DNA of 64,000 nt from Allomuricauda sp. (lineage in GTDB: Bacteria; Bacteroidota; Bacteroidia; Flavobacteriales; Flavobacteriaceae). Every line of letters begins with the position of its first letter. Position 1 is the first letter of the stretch. Position numbers and translations under genes: made by a program. Below the pieces are notes generated by a model that ran no database searches, was not told where the DNA came from, and saw only the letters and a program-made list of their open reading frames with translations. Location of the stretch: assembly GCF_028280385.1 (NCBI RefSeq), contig NZ_JANQLX010000015.1, forward strand, positions 558,001 to 622,000, read 5' to 3'. Below, one piece after another: positions 44,961 through 54,037 of this stretch.

Positions 44961-46310
44961 TCAATTCATTGCAAAAATTCGCTTTAGACTTTTCTTTTTT
45001 GGTTTGATGGATTTCCCGAAATCCGAATTGTACTTCGATACAATATCGGCTTCGTGATGTTTATAAAACTCGGGGTCAAAATTGGCATCGGCCAGATGTT
45101 CCATAACGTGATCAACATCTTTTTCTTGGCTTAGCCATTTGTCAAATACCTGATGGCGCATTCGGATACCGAAGGTATTGATGCCCAAAAATTGACTTGT
45201 TTCCTTGTTAAAGGCCACCGTAATACAGAGTTTCTCATTGGGGTGTCTCCAGTGAAAATGGGCTTCATTTTCCTTCATTCCCCTTTCTGAAAATACCCAG
45301 CCATAGGTCTGGTATTCTATATCCAAGAATTTGGCAGAGTTGAACCAATGTCCTGGTCTGTATTCCATTTTGTTACCGCAAATGGTTTGGGCCACGGTTT
45401 CGCCCATCATTCTGCCGGTGTACCAAACAGCTTCAATGGGGCGCCTGTTGCCGATGGCTTCGTGCTGTTCGGCACAATCCCCAATGGCGTAGACATCCGC
45501 AACGTTGGTCTCCAGATAACGGTTTACTTTTACCCCTCTTCCCAAGTCAATACCTGAGTCTTTTAGGAAATCGATATTTGGCGTTACCCCTGCGGTGAGT
45601 CCAACCATATCACAGGCAATTTCCTCCCCGGTCTCGGCAATGATCACAGATTTTACCCGTCCGTTTTCATCACTCACAATTTCTTTTAGATTGGAACCTA
45701 ACCTTAAATCGATATGGTGTTCCAAGATGTGTTCGTTGATCATCTGCGATTCACCACTGGGCAATACACCGTTCCAAAAACTGTCCTCACGAACCAAGAA
45801 AGTCACGGGGATATCCCTGCTTCGCAACATTTCGGCCAATTCTATACCTATAAGCCCACCGCCAACGATCACGGCCCTTTTACAAACTTCCTTATTAGGG
45901 GCGTTTACCTCCAACAGGTCCAAATCTTGTTTGGAATACAATCCCTGTACGCCATGAAGGTCTTGACCGGGCCATCCAAATTTGTTGGGTTTGGATCCGG
46001 TGGCAATAATGAGTTTGTCATAGTGCAAGGCACGGGAGCCATCAATCAATAATTGCTTGACTTTGGGATTTACTTTGGTAACATAGCCCCTTACCAATTC
46101 TATGCGGTTCTTTTCCCAGAACCAATTTTCATAAGGTTGTATGTGTTCAAACTTCATGTGCCCCATATACACATACATCAGGGCGGTACGGGAGAAAAAA
46201 TAATCTGTTTCCCCAGAGACCACAATGATTCTTTTATCTGAAAGTTTCCGAATATGACGCGCCGCTGAAATGCCGGCGATTCCGTTTCCGATGATAACGA
46301 TGTTTTCCAT
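44961..46310 (-). CDS. NAD(P)H-dependent FAD oxidoreductase (class I pyridine nucleotide-disulfide type)
   Basis: 449 residues. FAD fold IVIIGNGIAGISAARHI (residues 4-20), NAD(P)H fold RAVIVGGGLIGIELAEML near 144-161, and FAD ribityl motif VYAIGDCAEQHEAI near 271. Resembles NADH-dependent nitrite or rubredoxin reductases without their extra metal domains. It probably draws electrons from NAD(P)H for the polyferredoxin encoded next. First gene of the six-gene operon reading leftward; divergent from the DUF547 gene. Confidence 0.9.
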   Translation of the reverse strand: MENIVIIGNGIAGISAARHIRKLSDKRIIVVSGETDYFFSRTALMYVYMGHMKFEHIQPYENWFWEKNRIELVRGYVTKVNPKVKQLLIDGSRALHYDKLIIATGSKPNKFGWPGQDLHGVQGLYSKQDLDLLEVNAPNKEVCKRAVIVGGGLIGIELAEMLRSRDIPVTFLVREDSFWNGVLPSGESQMINEHILEHHIDLRLGSNLKEIVSDENGRVKSVIIAETGEEIACDMVGLTAGVTPNIDFLKDSGIDLGRGVKVNRYLETNVADVYAIGDCAEQHEAIGNRRPIEAVWYTGRMMGETVAQTICGNKMEYRPGHWFNSAKFLDIEYQTYGWVFSERGMKENEAHFHWRHPNEKLCITVAFNKETSQFLGINTFGIRMRHQVFDKWLSQEKDVDHVMEHLADANFDPEFYKHHEADIVSKYNSDFGKSIKPKKKSLKRIFAMN

Positions 46311-46544
46311 GAAATGGTGTTGGTGTTGCTAATGTGTCGTCATTAAATATAGGAACTTAATACCCCCCATTAATTTAGAAAGAATTTAAATTTAACAGTA
46401 AAGCGTAAGGTTGGGGTTCACTTTTCGAACGCCTAATCACTTGATTTTTAAATTCTTAAAATATTCATAAAATCAATTTGAGAATGTAGGGGGACGGGTT
46501 TGAATGCGACAGAACCCAAAGTTTAATCAGCACAAAATTTAAAG

Positions 46545-47267
46545 ATGGAACTAAAGAAAATACTAACCGCCGTACTTGTGACACTCGTGTTTCAATCAGG
46601 TACTTCCCAGGACTTAAATTCATTTTTTGGACAGGCCGACTCCTTTTTTTCCACATATGTGAAAAATGGAAGGGTCAACTATAAAGAAATCAAGTCCAAC
46701 CCAGATGCACTAAACGCACTTCTAGATCAGGCCCAAAAATTATCAGTTGACAAATCTGATGTAAAAAATTTCCAGGCATTTTGGATCAATGGCTATAATT
46801 TGGCGGTGATTAAAGGCATAGTGGACAACTACCCTATTAAATCCCCTCTTGATAAAGGAGGCTTTTTTGATAAGATCACCTACAACATAGGCGGTAAAAA
46901 CATCACCTTGAACGACATCGAGAACAAGATGTTACGCGCCAACTTTCCAAAGGAAGCACGATTCCATTTTGTGCTGGTATGTGCCGGACTGGGATGTCCT
47001 CCCATTATTCCCAATGCGTACATGCCCAACACCTTGGAGGCCCAATTGCAAAAGCAAACGGAGCTATCGCTCAACAATGCTGACTTTGTTCGCATCAAGG
47101 GCAAAAAAGTATTGTTGTCACAAATTTTTGAATGGTACAGCGTGGATTTCAAACAAGACGGAAAGAGCTTTATCGACTTCGTCAACCAATATCGAAAAGA
47201 AAAACTTGATTCTGGGGCCAGGGTAGCATTTTACCCATACGACTGGAACTTGAACGAGATCAAATAA
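46545..47267 (+). CDS. DUF547 protein, secreted
   Basis: 240 residues. Signal peptide (ILTAVLVTLVFQSGTSQ). The DUF547 core shows FQAFWINGYNLAVIKGIVDNYP near 75-96 and the conserved His/Cys strand HFVLVCAGLGCPPI near 140-153; the end reads YPYDWNLNEIK. DUF547 is related to papain-like cysteine proteases but activity is unproven. A second copy lies in the arsenosugar operon (52254-53018), with the same closing motif. First gene of a five-gene plus-strand run. Confidence 0.88.
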   Translation: MELKKILTAVLVTLVFQSGTSQDLNSFFGQADSFFSTYVKNGRVNYKEIKSNPDALNALLDQAQKLSVDKSDVKNFQAFWINGYNLAVIKGIVDNYPIKSPLDKGGFFDKITYNIGGKNITLNDIENKMLRANFPKEARFHFVLVCAGLGCPPIIPNAYMPNTLEAQLQKQTELSLNNADFVRIKGKKVLLSQIFEWYSVDFKQDGKSFIDFVNQYRKEKLDSGARVAFYPYDWNLNEIK

Positions 47268-47289
47268 ATCAATAAAACAACTGCAAATC

Positions 47290-48195
47290 ATGAAAAAGAA
47301 AATGAAATATCTTCTCTTCGGAGGAGTGGTATTATGTGCTTTTTTTGGGTATTCACAAAATGATGCCGATGCACCGGCCCAAAGTAACATCCAGCAATAT
47401 ACCCCTTCAAAACTTATAGGACAGGGGCAATGGGATCTAAAATGGTTCAACAACCTGTATACCCAGACCGAAAGCACATTTTCGGAAGGTACAGAGCCCA
47501 GACAGACCTTTTTTACCTCTACGGTAGAAGTATATACCGGTGTTGGTAACAATAAGCGCTGGAACGTGGGGGCGATTTTGGAATTCCGTTCCAATGTGGT
47601 TGCCAATAGGGGCACCCTGGAAGTGTTCCAATTTGATGGTGAAACGGGAACGGCCCGTTCAGGATTTACATCCATTGCCCCATCGGTCAAATTTGTGCCC
47701 ATCGCGTCAGTAAGCAATTTCTCCATCCAAAGTTCATTTTTTATTCCCTTGGTGGACAATGAGACCGAGGATTTTCTTCCGGTAAACGGGAACAATGGTG
47801 TCTTTCTAGATCAAAATGGCTACATCTGGCAGAACCGCTTTTTCTATGACCATACATTCCCGGGTGGAAAATGGCAGCTGTTCACCGAACTGAATTCTGA
47901 ATTGAGCTTTGGGGACAAGGACAAAAGCTTTGCCAACAACAGCCTTAACCTTACTCCTGGGGTCTTCCTAAGCTATTTTCCAAGTTCCAAGTTTACCGTT
48001 TTGGTCTTGGCGCAACATTCACAGCGTATTGATTTGGGCAACGATTTTGCACAAGATTTTACAGCATTGGGCGGAGGTGTCAAGTACCAACTGACCAAGG
48101 AACTGAATATTGAGGGACTGTACACGAATTTTGTGAGGGGAAGCAACACAGGGTTGGGAGAAACATTTAACATAGGTTTGCGGGCTATTTTTTAA
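47290..48195 (+). CDS. Outer-membrane beta-barrel protein
   Basis: 301 residues. Sec signal (ending near FFGYSQ), then alternating amphipathic strands such as WNVGAILEFRSNVV and FTVLVLAQHSQRI, ending in the aromatic terminus FNIGLRAIF typical of Bam-inserted barrels. Roughly 10-12 strands. No recognised family; may be a channel or structural barrel. 22 bp after DUF547, so in the same transcript. Confidence 0.78.
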   Translation: MKKKMKYLLFGGVVLCAFFGYSQNDADAPAQSNIQQYTPSKLIGQGQWDLKWFNNLYTQTESTFSEGTEPRQTFFTSTVEVYTGVGNNKRWNVGAILEFRSNVVANRGTLEVFQFDGETGTARSGFTSIAPSVKFVPIASVSNFSIQSSFFIPLVDNETEDFLPVNGNNGVFLDQNGYIWQNRFFYDHTFPGGKWQLFTELNSELSFGDKDKSFANNSLNLTPGVFLSYFPSSKFTVLVLAQHSQRIDLGNDFAQDFTALGGGVKYQLTKELNIEGLYTNFVRGSNTGLGETFNIGLRAIF

Positions 48196-48239
48196 AAGCT
48201 ACCCTTAAAACCTTATTTTAGGAGTCTTAACTTTTGGCT

Positions 48240-49256
48240 ATGAAAAGATTAGGACTCCTTTTGCTTTGTTTGGTCCAACTCTCCTGCACTGGACAAAAAA
48301 AAGAAAAAATCAATGGTATCAGCTTCGTGGGATCTAGGGAAAAAGCCACCCTTGGGCACGTGGAACCCGTGGTAAAGATCAATGCCAATTACGCCGCGGT
48401 AATGCCCTTCGGCTTTGCCAGAAGCCTAAACGCTCCCAATGTTATTTTCGATACGGAAAGACAGTGGTACGGAGAAACACGAAGAGGAGCCAAACAGTAT
48501 ATGGAACAATTGCGCAAAAAGGGGATCAAGATCATGCTCAAACCGCAGATTTGGATTTGGCGGGGAGCATTCACAGGGGATATGGTGATGCAATCTGAAG
48601 CCGATTGGAAAACCCTTGAGTCCACTTATAGCGATTTTGCCCTTACCTACGCGCAATTGGCCGAAGAAACAGGGGCCGAAGTGTACTGTATAGGCACCGA
48701 GTTGGAAGAATTTGTAAAGAACCGACCCCAATTTTGGCTGGACCTAATCGCAAAAATCAAGAATATATATAGCGGGAAACTCACTTATGCCGCCAACTGG
48801 GATGAATACAAACGCGTACCGTTTTGGGACCAACTGGATTTTATTGGGGTGGATGCCTATTTTCCACTATCCGAAAAACGTAAACCCAGTTTGGAAGATT
48901 TACGGTTGGGCTGGCAGCCTTGGAAAGAGCGCTTGGAAGAACTGGCCATGACCCATGATCGGCCCATTCTCTTCACCGAATTTGGATATCGGAGCATGGA
49001 TTTTACTGCCAAAAAACCGTGGTTGGTGGACAGAAACCAAATGAGTGTCAACCTTGAAGCCCAAGCTGATGCCACAGAGGCTGTGTTTCAAGAATTTTGG
49101 TCAGAGGATTGGTTTGCCGGGGGATTTGTGTGGAAGTGGTTTATACATCATCAAGAATCCGGCGGTGCCGATGACAACCGATTTACCCCACAGAACAAAC
49201 CAGCGGAACAAGTGCTTCAAAAGTACTTTGGCTCCTATCATGAATCCAAGCTGTAA
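48240..49256 (+). CDS. GH113-like TIM-barrel glycoside hydrolase lipoprotein
   Basis: 338 residues from ATG 48240 (a TTG two codons earlier is less likely). SPII signal LVQLSC (Cys16). Clan-A-type catalytic residues are visible: acid/base Glu154 in YCIGTELEEF and nucleophile Glu247 in ILFTEFGYRS, with WQ/W-rich sugar subsites (KPQIWIWRGAF). Resembles GH113, whose characterised members are beta-mannanases; other activities are possible. Lipid-anchored, located between an outer-membrane barrel and an Omp85-like protein. Confidence 0.83.
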   Translation: MKRLGLLLLCLVQLSCTGQKKEKINGISFVGSREKATLGHVEPVVKINANYAAVMPFGFARSLNAPNVIFDTERQWYGETRRGAKQYMEQLRKKGIKIMLKPQIWIWRGAFTGDMVMQSEADWKTLESTYSDFALTYAQLAEETGAEVYCIGTELEEFVKNRPQFWLDLIAKIKNIYSGKLTYAANWDEYKRVPFWDQLDFIGVDAYFPLSEKRKPSLEDLRLGWQPWKERLEELAMTHDRPILFTEFGYRSMDFTAKKPWLVDRNQMSVNLEAQADATEAVFQEFWSEDWFAGGFVWKWFIHHQESGGADDNRFTPQNKPAEQVLQKYFGSYHESKL

Positions 49257-49271
49257 TCCCCTTAGGAAACC

Positions 49272-50534
49272 ATGAAAAACCCGTTCCTCATTGCTTTTGT
49301 CTTGTTTATTGGTTGGGGAGCCTATGCACAAGATGTGGTTGAGGATGTAAAAGTACAAGGCAATGAAAGGACCAAATCCTCCTTTATAAAGAAAATTGTT
49401 CGCCTTAGACCGGGAATGCCCTTGGATTCCACCATACTTGAGGAAGACGTTTATAGGCTTAAACGGTTGCCTTCCATTACCCATGCCTATTATCAGGTCT
49501 TTCCAACGTTGAAGGAAGGCAGTTACAATGTTTATTACGGAGTGGAGGAGAACTTTACCTTGATTCCCTTTGCCAACGTTTATACTTCCAATAATGATGA
49601 ATTTGCCTTTAGGTTGGGGCTACAGGAATTCAACCTATTTGGCAACAACATTACTCTTGGTGGGTTTTACCAACGCGATGTTTTTAACTCTTACGGGGCA
49701 CACATCCGTGCGCCATACATCTTTGGAAAAAGATTGGGTCTGGCGGTAAGTTATCAGGACCTGAGAACCCAGGAACCTGTGTTCTTGGAAGCGGGCACTG
49801 CCGATTATAGATATAACAACAGGTCTTTTGAGGTTTTGGGGCTCTTTGAGTTCAATTTTAAGAATAGGGCCGAGTTTGGAATTAATTTTTTTACTGAAAA
49901 CTACGACTATCTATTTGGGGAGACCGATCCAGATGTGCCACAGGATTTGGAAGTGGACAAGTACCTTTTGAAATTGATCTACAATTATGATGGTTTGGAA
50001 TATTACTATCAGTATCTCTCTGGCTTTAAGAGCACTTTGAATTTCCAGTACGTGCATAGCACCAGCGGAATGCTTCCCGAATTTGTGATTGGCTTTAATG
50101 ATTTCACCTATTTCAAAAGAGTGGGGAAACGCGGTAACTGGGCCAATAGATTACGCTTGGGGCTTTCCAGCAACATAGATACCCCTTTTGCGCCCTTTGC
50201 TGTGGATAACAATCTGAATATCCGTGGTGTGGGAAATCTAATTGATCGGGGTACAGGTGCCATAGTGATCAACACGGAATACCGGCATACCTTGATCGAT
50301 AAGGATTGGTTTGTTTTACAGAGCAACATTTTTATTGATGGTGGAACCTGGAGGAACCCCGGAGGGGATTTTAGCGATTTTAGCGATGAACAAAACCTTA
50401 GGATATACCCTGGGATTGGGGTGCGGTTTATCCACAAGCGCATTTTTAATGCCATTTTTAGAATAGATTATGGCCACGGGGTCACCAATATGGCCGCCAA
50501 GGGGATCGTTTTTGGGATTGGCCAGTATTTTTGA
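49272..50534 (+). CDS. Omp85/BamA-family outer-membrane protein, short form
   Basis: 420 residues. Signal peptide (to about YAQ, residue 19). One POTRA-like module (VEDVKVQGNERTKSSFIKKI and GMPLDSTILEEDVYRLKRL) is followed by a 16-strand barrel. The barrel includes the lid-lock region DNNLNIRGVGN and ends FGIGQYF. Far shorter than BamA (about 800), with fewer POTRAs, as in the patatin/TamA-like minor groups. Probably inserts or secretes a specific surface protein. 15-bp gap from the GH113 gene. Confidence 0.83.
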   Translation: MKNPFLIAFVLFIGWGAYAQDVVEDVKVQGNERTKSSFIKKIVRLRPGMPLDSTILEEDVYRLKRLPSITHAYYQVFPTLKEGSYNVYYGVEENFTLIPFANVYTSNNDEFAFRLGLQEFNLFGNNITLGGFYQRDVFNSYGAHIRAPYIFGKRLGLAVSYQDLRTQEPVFLEAGTADYRYNNRSFEVLGLFEFNFKNRAEFGINFFTENYDYLFGETDPDVPQDLEVDKYLLKLIYNYDGLEYYYQYLSGFKSTLNFQYVHSTSGMLPEFVIGFNDFTYFKRVGKRGNWANRLRLGLSSNIDTPFAPFAVDNNLNIRGVGNLIDRGTGAIVINTEYRHTLIDKDWFVLQSNIFIDGGTWRNPGGDFSDFSDEQNLRIYPGIGVRFIHKRIFNAIFRIDYGHGVTNMAAKGIVFGIGQYF

Positions 50535-50622
50535 TGGATTCACATAGATTTTGCCCCTATTTTTTTTGATTTTCGCCCGTTTTTGCAATATTTGTAGGGC
50601 ACCCCTGCAACACTAACTTTTA

Positions 50623-51555
50623 ATGAGATTTTTTCTAGCACTTCTAGTCTGGGGGAGCATAAATTCCACGCTTTTCTCCCAAGAAAATTATTACAGCGTT
50701 GTCGCCGAACAGGGTGATGGTATTTTCTCCATGCTGAGAAAACAGGGTTTGGATCCTGTTAAATACTACGAGAGCTTTATCAACCTAAATCAGGAGAATA
50801 TCAAGGATGGAAGTCTGTTGCATGTGGGGAGGGAGTATAAGATTCCAAAGGCAGAGGATTCCTATAAGAACAAGGGCATGAAAATCTCCGCCTCCGACGC
50901 TTCCGAAAAGCCCATTTTTGATAAGGAACTGGGAAGCATGTCACACAAAAGTCACCGGCTCAAGGACGCTGTCTACTATTTGATTGCTGAGGACAGCGCC
51001 TCCGCTCCTAATCCATTTGTGGCCGACATCGCCAAAAACTTGGCCGCATCGCTTTTGGAACAGGGTGCCACGGTGTACGTGATGGGAAATGAAGAGCAAA
51101 AACTGGAAGCTAAAAACAGTGGTTCCGGACAAACTGCCCTTTTGGGGGAATATGTTGATGCCATCAACAAAAAATATCTTCAAAATCAAGGAAAATACCA
51201 ACGATTACTGGTAATACGGGCCAACGGCGTGATCAAGGCCGGGAATTTGGACGTTTCTGTATACCACCACGACAAAAGTGAGCAAGGCCAACGTTTGGCC
51301 GAAAACCTTCAAAATGTGTTCAAGGAAAACAGTGTGGTCAAAAAGAAGGTTCAAAACAGCAAGACCTTTGATGATAAATACACCCTTTATTTGGCAAAAA
51401 ACACCTTGCCCGCGGTAAGTTTGATCACCGTGAACAAAAGGGACTCCAAAAACACCCAGGACGCCATTCCGGTTCGTTCCGATAAAAAGGAGTTTGCCAA
51501 TTGGATCACCAATGGTATTTTAAAGGACTACGCCGATCTTCAAATTGAACATTGA
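50623..51555 (+). CDS. LysM-like plus degenerate amidase_3-fold protein
   Basis: 310 residues. Signal peptide ending near TLFSQ (residue 20). A LysM-like segment (YYSVVAEQGDGIFSMLRKQG ... LLHVGREYKIP) spans about 23-78. The remainder resembles zinc N-acetylmuramoyl-L-alanine amidases (NPFVADIAKNLAASLLEQGATVY). However, the zinc motifs are lost: the usual DxGHGG is replaced by LIAEDSAS, and the LHxN motif by LVIRANGV (Arg for His). Probably a peptidoglycan-binding pseudoenzyme rather than a hydrolase; inference. Confidence 0.7.
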   Translation: MRFFLALLVWGSINSTLFSQENYYSVVAEQGDGIFSMLRKQGLDPVKYYESFINLNQENIKDGSLLHVGREYKIPKAEDSYKNKGMKISASDASEKPIFDKELGSMSHKSHRLKDAVYYLIAEDSASAPNPFVADIAKNLAASLLEQGATVYVMGNEEQKLEAKNSGSGQTALLGEYVDAINKKYLQNQGKYQRLLVIRANGVIKAGNLDVSVYHHDKSEQGQRLAENLQNVFKENSVVKKKVQNSKTFDDKYTLYLAKNTLPAVSLITVNKRDSKNTQDAIPVRSDKKEFANWITNGILKDYADLQIEH

Positions 51556-51565
51556 TCTTGTCCGC

Positions 51566-52267
51566 TTACGCCAAAATGTATTTCTTATAATATCGGTAGA
51601 GTTCATCGGGTTGGGCGCCCAAATAGTTCTTTAAGTGAATCATCCCAAAATGGAACTGGACCTTGATCCAGCCCTTTTCCCGATATTTTCTAGCTGAGGT
51701 GATTACGGCATTTGGCAATATTTTGAACCGGGTTTGATGGTAAAGTCGGGTAATAAATTCGGTATCCTCGTAAATAAGATAAGATTCATTAAAGCCCCGT
51801 GTTTTTTCAAACACTTGGCGTTCCACAAACAAGGACTGGTCACCGCCCCTACATAGCCGGTGATTTATTTTGGACATATAGGCGAAGAGGTGCAGGAACG
51901 GATTTTTGGTGTCGAACCGCATTCTGAAACATCCGGTTTCAAAACCTTGGTCTATGGCCTCCAGAATGATCTTATCAAAACCTATCGGCGTAAAGGTGTC
52001 CGCATGAAGAAAATACAATACCTCTCCTTCGGCATTTCTCGCACCCCGGTTCATCTGTTTGGCCCTTCCCCTTGGGGAATGGATTACGGTGGCACCATGA
52101 TTCTGGGCCACGGAAACAGTTTGGTCCCGGCTGCCCCCATCCACACAAATCACTTCCTTGATAAGCTCCGGATTACAAGTGTTCCATAGATGATCCAGGA
52201 CTTTTCCAATAAAGTGCTCTTCATTGAGTACCGGAATAATGATGCTTATGGTCTTATTTGGCTTCAT
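51566..52267 (-). CDS. TIGR04283-family GT2 (arsenosugar-associated glycosyltransferase)
   Basis: 233 residues. GT-A start ISIIIPVLNEEHFIGKVLDHL, CVDGGSRDQTVSVA near 43, and the family motif SPRGRAKQMNRGARNAEGEVL around 63-83 with FLHADT as the DxD equivalent. The group (TIGR04283, rSAM-associated transferase 2) is found beside the arsenosugar radical-SAM gene arsS. Last gene of the operon; overlaps the DUF547 gene by 14 bp. Confidence 0.88.
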   Translation of the reverse strand: MKPNKTISIIIPVLNEEHFIGKVLDHLWNTCNPELIKEVICVDGGSRDQTVSVAQNHGATVIHSPRGRAKQMNRGARNAEGEVLYFLHADTFTPIGFDKIILEAIDQGFETGCFRMRFDTKNPFLHLFAYMSKINHRLCRGGDQSLFVERQVFEKTRGFNESYLIYEDTEFITRLYHQTRFKILPNAVITSARKYREKGWIKVQFHFGMIHLKNYLGAQPDELYRYYKKYILA

Positions 52268-53018
52268 TCAAACTCCAATCGTAATCCAAATAGTTGATCT
52301 GTGCATCTTTTGGGGCGGGATTTTCAAGATAGGTATTGATATACCCCAGCAGACTTTTATTTTCAGTAAAATCCCCTTTATACCACCTAAATATCTTGGA
52401 TAGATATGCCCTTCGGCCCTCAAACCGGTTTCTTTTCTTATCGTTCACAAAATCCACGGCTGTTTTGGACAACAAACGTTCCATACTTTGTGCTGTAAAG
52501 GGAACATTAAGGAGTTTGGGGCAGGAATAGGAAGCGCAATTGATGGCGAAGTGGATTCTGGGTTCATCCATTTTTCGAAGCACTTGATGTTCCACTTCAT
52601 TGAGGGAAACCAAATCATCCCCCAACGCAATCCATTTTTTCTTCCATCTACCGGGTATGTCTTTAATGCTTTGAAGTGGATAATGGTCCACAATCAATTT
52701 TACCGTGGCGGCATTGTACAAATTGATATAAAAGGCCAATTTTTCGTTCTTGCTCCATTGTGCGGCAGGCGTATTTTGCGCAAGTTGGTCCAAATATGCA
52801 TCCAGCTGGGCAACATTCTTTTTAAAACCTTTGTAATCCACATTCCCTTCTTCGTCCACATAGTTTTTAAGCATTTCGCCCCACAACTGATGATTTGGTG
52901 CATGCTGTTCATAAATCGTCTCGGGATTTGGAATTGGAGAAGACCATGAATCCAGGTTTAAAGGTACCAGCATCCATACCAATAGCGAAGCTAGAGACCC
53001 GTGAAGGAAATAATTCAT
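52254..53018 (-). CDS. DUF547 protein, secreted (second copy)
   Basis: 254 residues from ATG 53018 (a TTG two codons earlier also opens the frame). Hydrophobic start (SLASLLVWMLVPLNL). DUF547 core: KLAFYINLYNAATVKLIVDHYP and HFAINCASYSCPKLLN, with conserved Cys. Ends LDYDWSLNEAK, parallel to the copy at 46545. DUF547 genes often accompany TIGR04282/TIGR04283 transferase genes in Bacteroidota, but their biochemical role is unknown. Confidence 0.88.
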   Translation of the reverse strand: MNYFLHGSLASLLVWMLVPLNLDSWSSPIPNPETIYEQHAPNHQLWGEMLKNYVDEEGNVDYKGFKKNVAQLDAYLDQLAQNTPAAQWSKNEKLAFYINLYNAATVKLIVDHYPLQSIKDIPGRWKKKWIALGDDLVSLNEVEHQVLRKMDEPRIHFAINCASYSCPKLLNVPFTAQSMERLLSKTAVDFVNDKKRNRFEGRRAYLSKIFRWYKGDFTENKSLLGYINTYLENPAPKDAQINYLDYDWSLNEAK

Positions 53019-53071
53019 ACGCAATTTTTAATCAAAAAAGGGACATACCCGTGTACATCCCTTATAAGTTT

Positions 53072-54037
53072 TTAGCAGCATCCGCCACCATTGTAATGCC
53101 ATGTGCTTTCGCTCACATAAATCTCATCCGAAGCGCGTTTCAATGCAGCAGCCGTTTTGTCGCAAACTGCCAGGGGTTGGTTCTGAAGTAGAACATGTCC
53201 CAGACCATCATCAAAATACTCTTCATCCCCATAGTAAATGGCCGTCTTTCCGGTAAATACACAGGGGCCATCTTCTGGCATTGGGTCCTTAATGGCCGCA
53301 ATTTCAATGGACTCAATATAAACCAACTCATCTGTGGGATAGTGGTTGGGAGTCAATACCCTATAGGCTCTTCTTCCCCTAATTTCAATAGTTCCAAATC
53401 CGGCATCGGTCAGGACTTTTACATAATCCTTGATTGGAATACTACCACTTAGACAAAGGGCCCTTAAACGGTCATCGTTTCTGAGCTCATCGTTCATGGG
53501 CTGCTCGCAGGTAGGGTCGCTCATCACCAATCGGCCATGGGGTTTTAATACGCGGTACATTTCAGAAACAGCCTTTTTTAGATCTTCCATCTTAAAGATG
53601 TTGAACAAACAATTCTGCGCTGCAACATCAATGCTTTCATCCGCCACAGGAAGGTTAAGTGCATCACCTTTTACCAGGTCCACATATTCGCTATGGAACC
53701 AGTCGTTTTCTTCCTCGGCTATCTTAAAGTTGTTTCGGGAGGCTTCCAACATCTCGTCCACGGAATCTACACCAATTACCCCACCTTTTTGTCTGGAAAA
53801 ATAGGAGAACTGGAGCAACTCCATCCCGCCACCAACACCTACATATAGAATCTTGGGATCGTTGACCAGGTCCTGGGCAGATACCGTACTTCCGCACCCA
53901 TAGTTCATCTCTTGCATAATCTTTGGGATGGACAAGCCGGGGAACTGCCAAATAGGATTGGTGGTACAGCATAGCCCAACATCGGGGGTCAGGGCCGCCT
54001 CTTTGTACAAATCATGTGTTGCTTCCAAATAACTCAT
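53072..54037 (-). CDS. arsM: Arsenite S-adenosylmethionine methyltransferase (arsenosugar type ArsM)
   Basis: 321 residues. SAM fold KILYVGVGGGMELLQFSYF (about 62-80) with VIGVDSVDEMLEAS. Cysteines in ArsM positions: Cys48 in NYGCG, Cys143, Cys177 in MSDPTCEQPM and Cys195 in LCLSGSI; an extra vicinal pair Cys23-Cys24 and a terminal GGGCC (Cys320-321) add thiols. Methylates As(III) stepwise to dimethylarsenic. The N-terminal opening LTPDVGLCCTTNPIWQFPGL is typical of the arsenosugar-linked subgroup. Overlaps the phosphorylase stop by 4 bp. Confidence 0.92.
   Translation of the reverse strand: MSYLEATHDLYKEAALTPDVGLCCTTNPIWQFPGLSIPKIMQEMNYGCGSTVSAQDLVNDPKILYVGVGGGMELLQFSYFSRQKGGVIGVDSVDEMLEASRNNFKIAEEENDWFHSEYVDLVKGDALNLPVADESIDVAAQNCLFNIFKMEDLKKAVSEMYRVLKPHGRLVMSDPTCEQPMNDELRNDDRLRALCLSGSIPIKDYVKVLTDAGFGTIEIRGRRAYRVLTPNHYPTDELVYIESIEIAAIKDPMPEDGPCVFTGKTAIYYGDEEYFDDGLGHVLLQNQPLAVCDKTAAALKRASDEIYVSESTWHYNGGGCC

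Noticed and set aside
46311..46544. Consensus promoters for the divergent operons
   Set aside because: On the minus strand TATATTTA is near-consensus with a TTA 19 bp upstream, but with two mismatches; nothing convincing on the plus strand.
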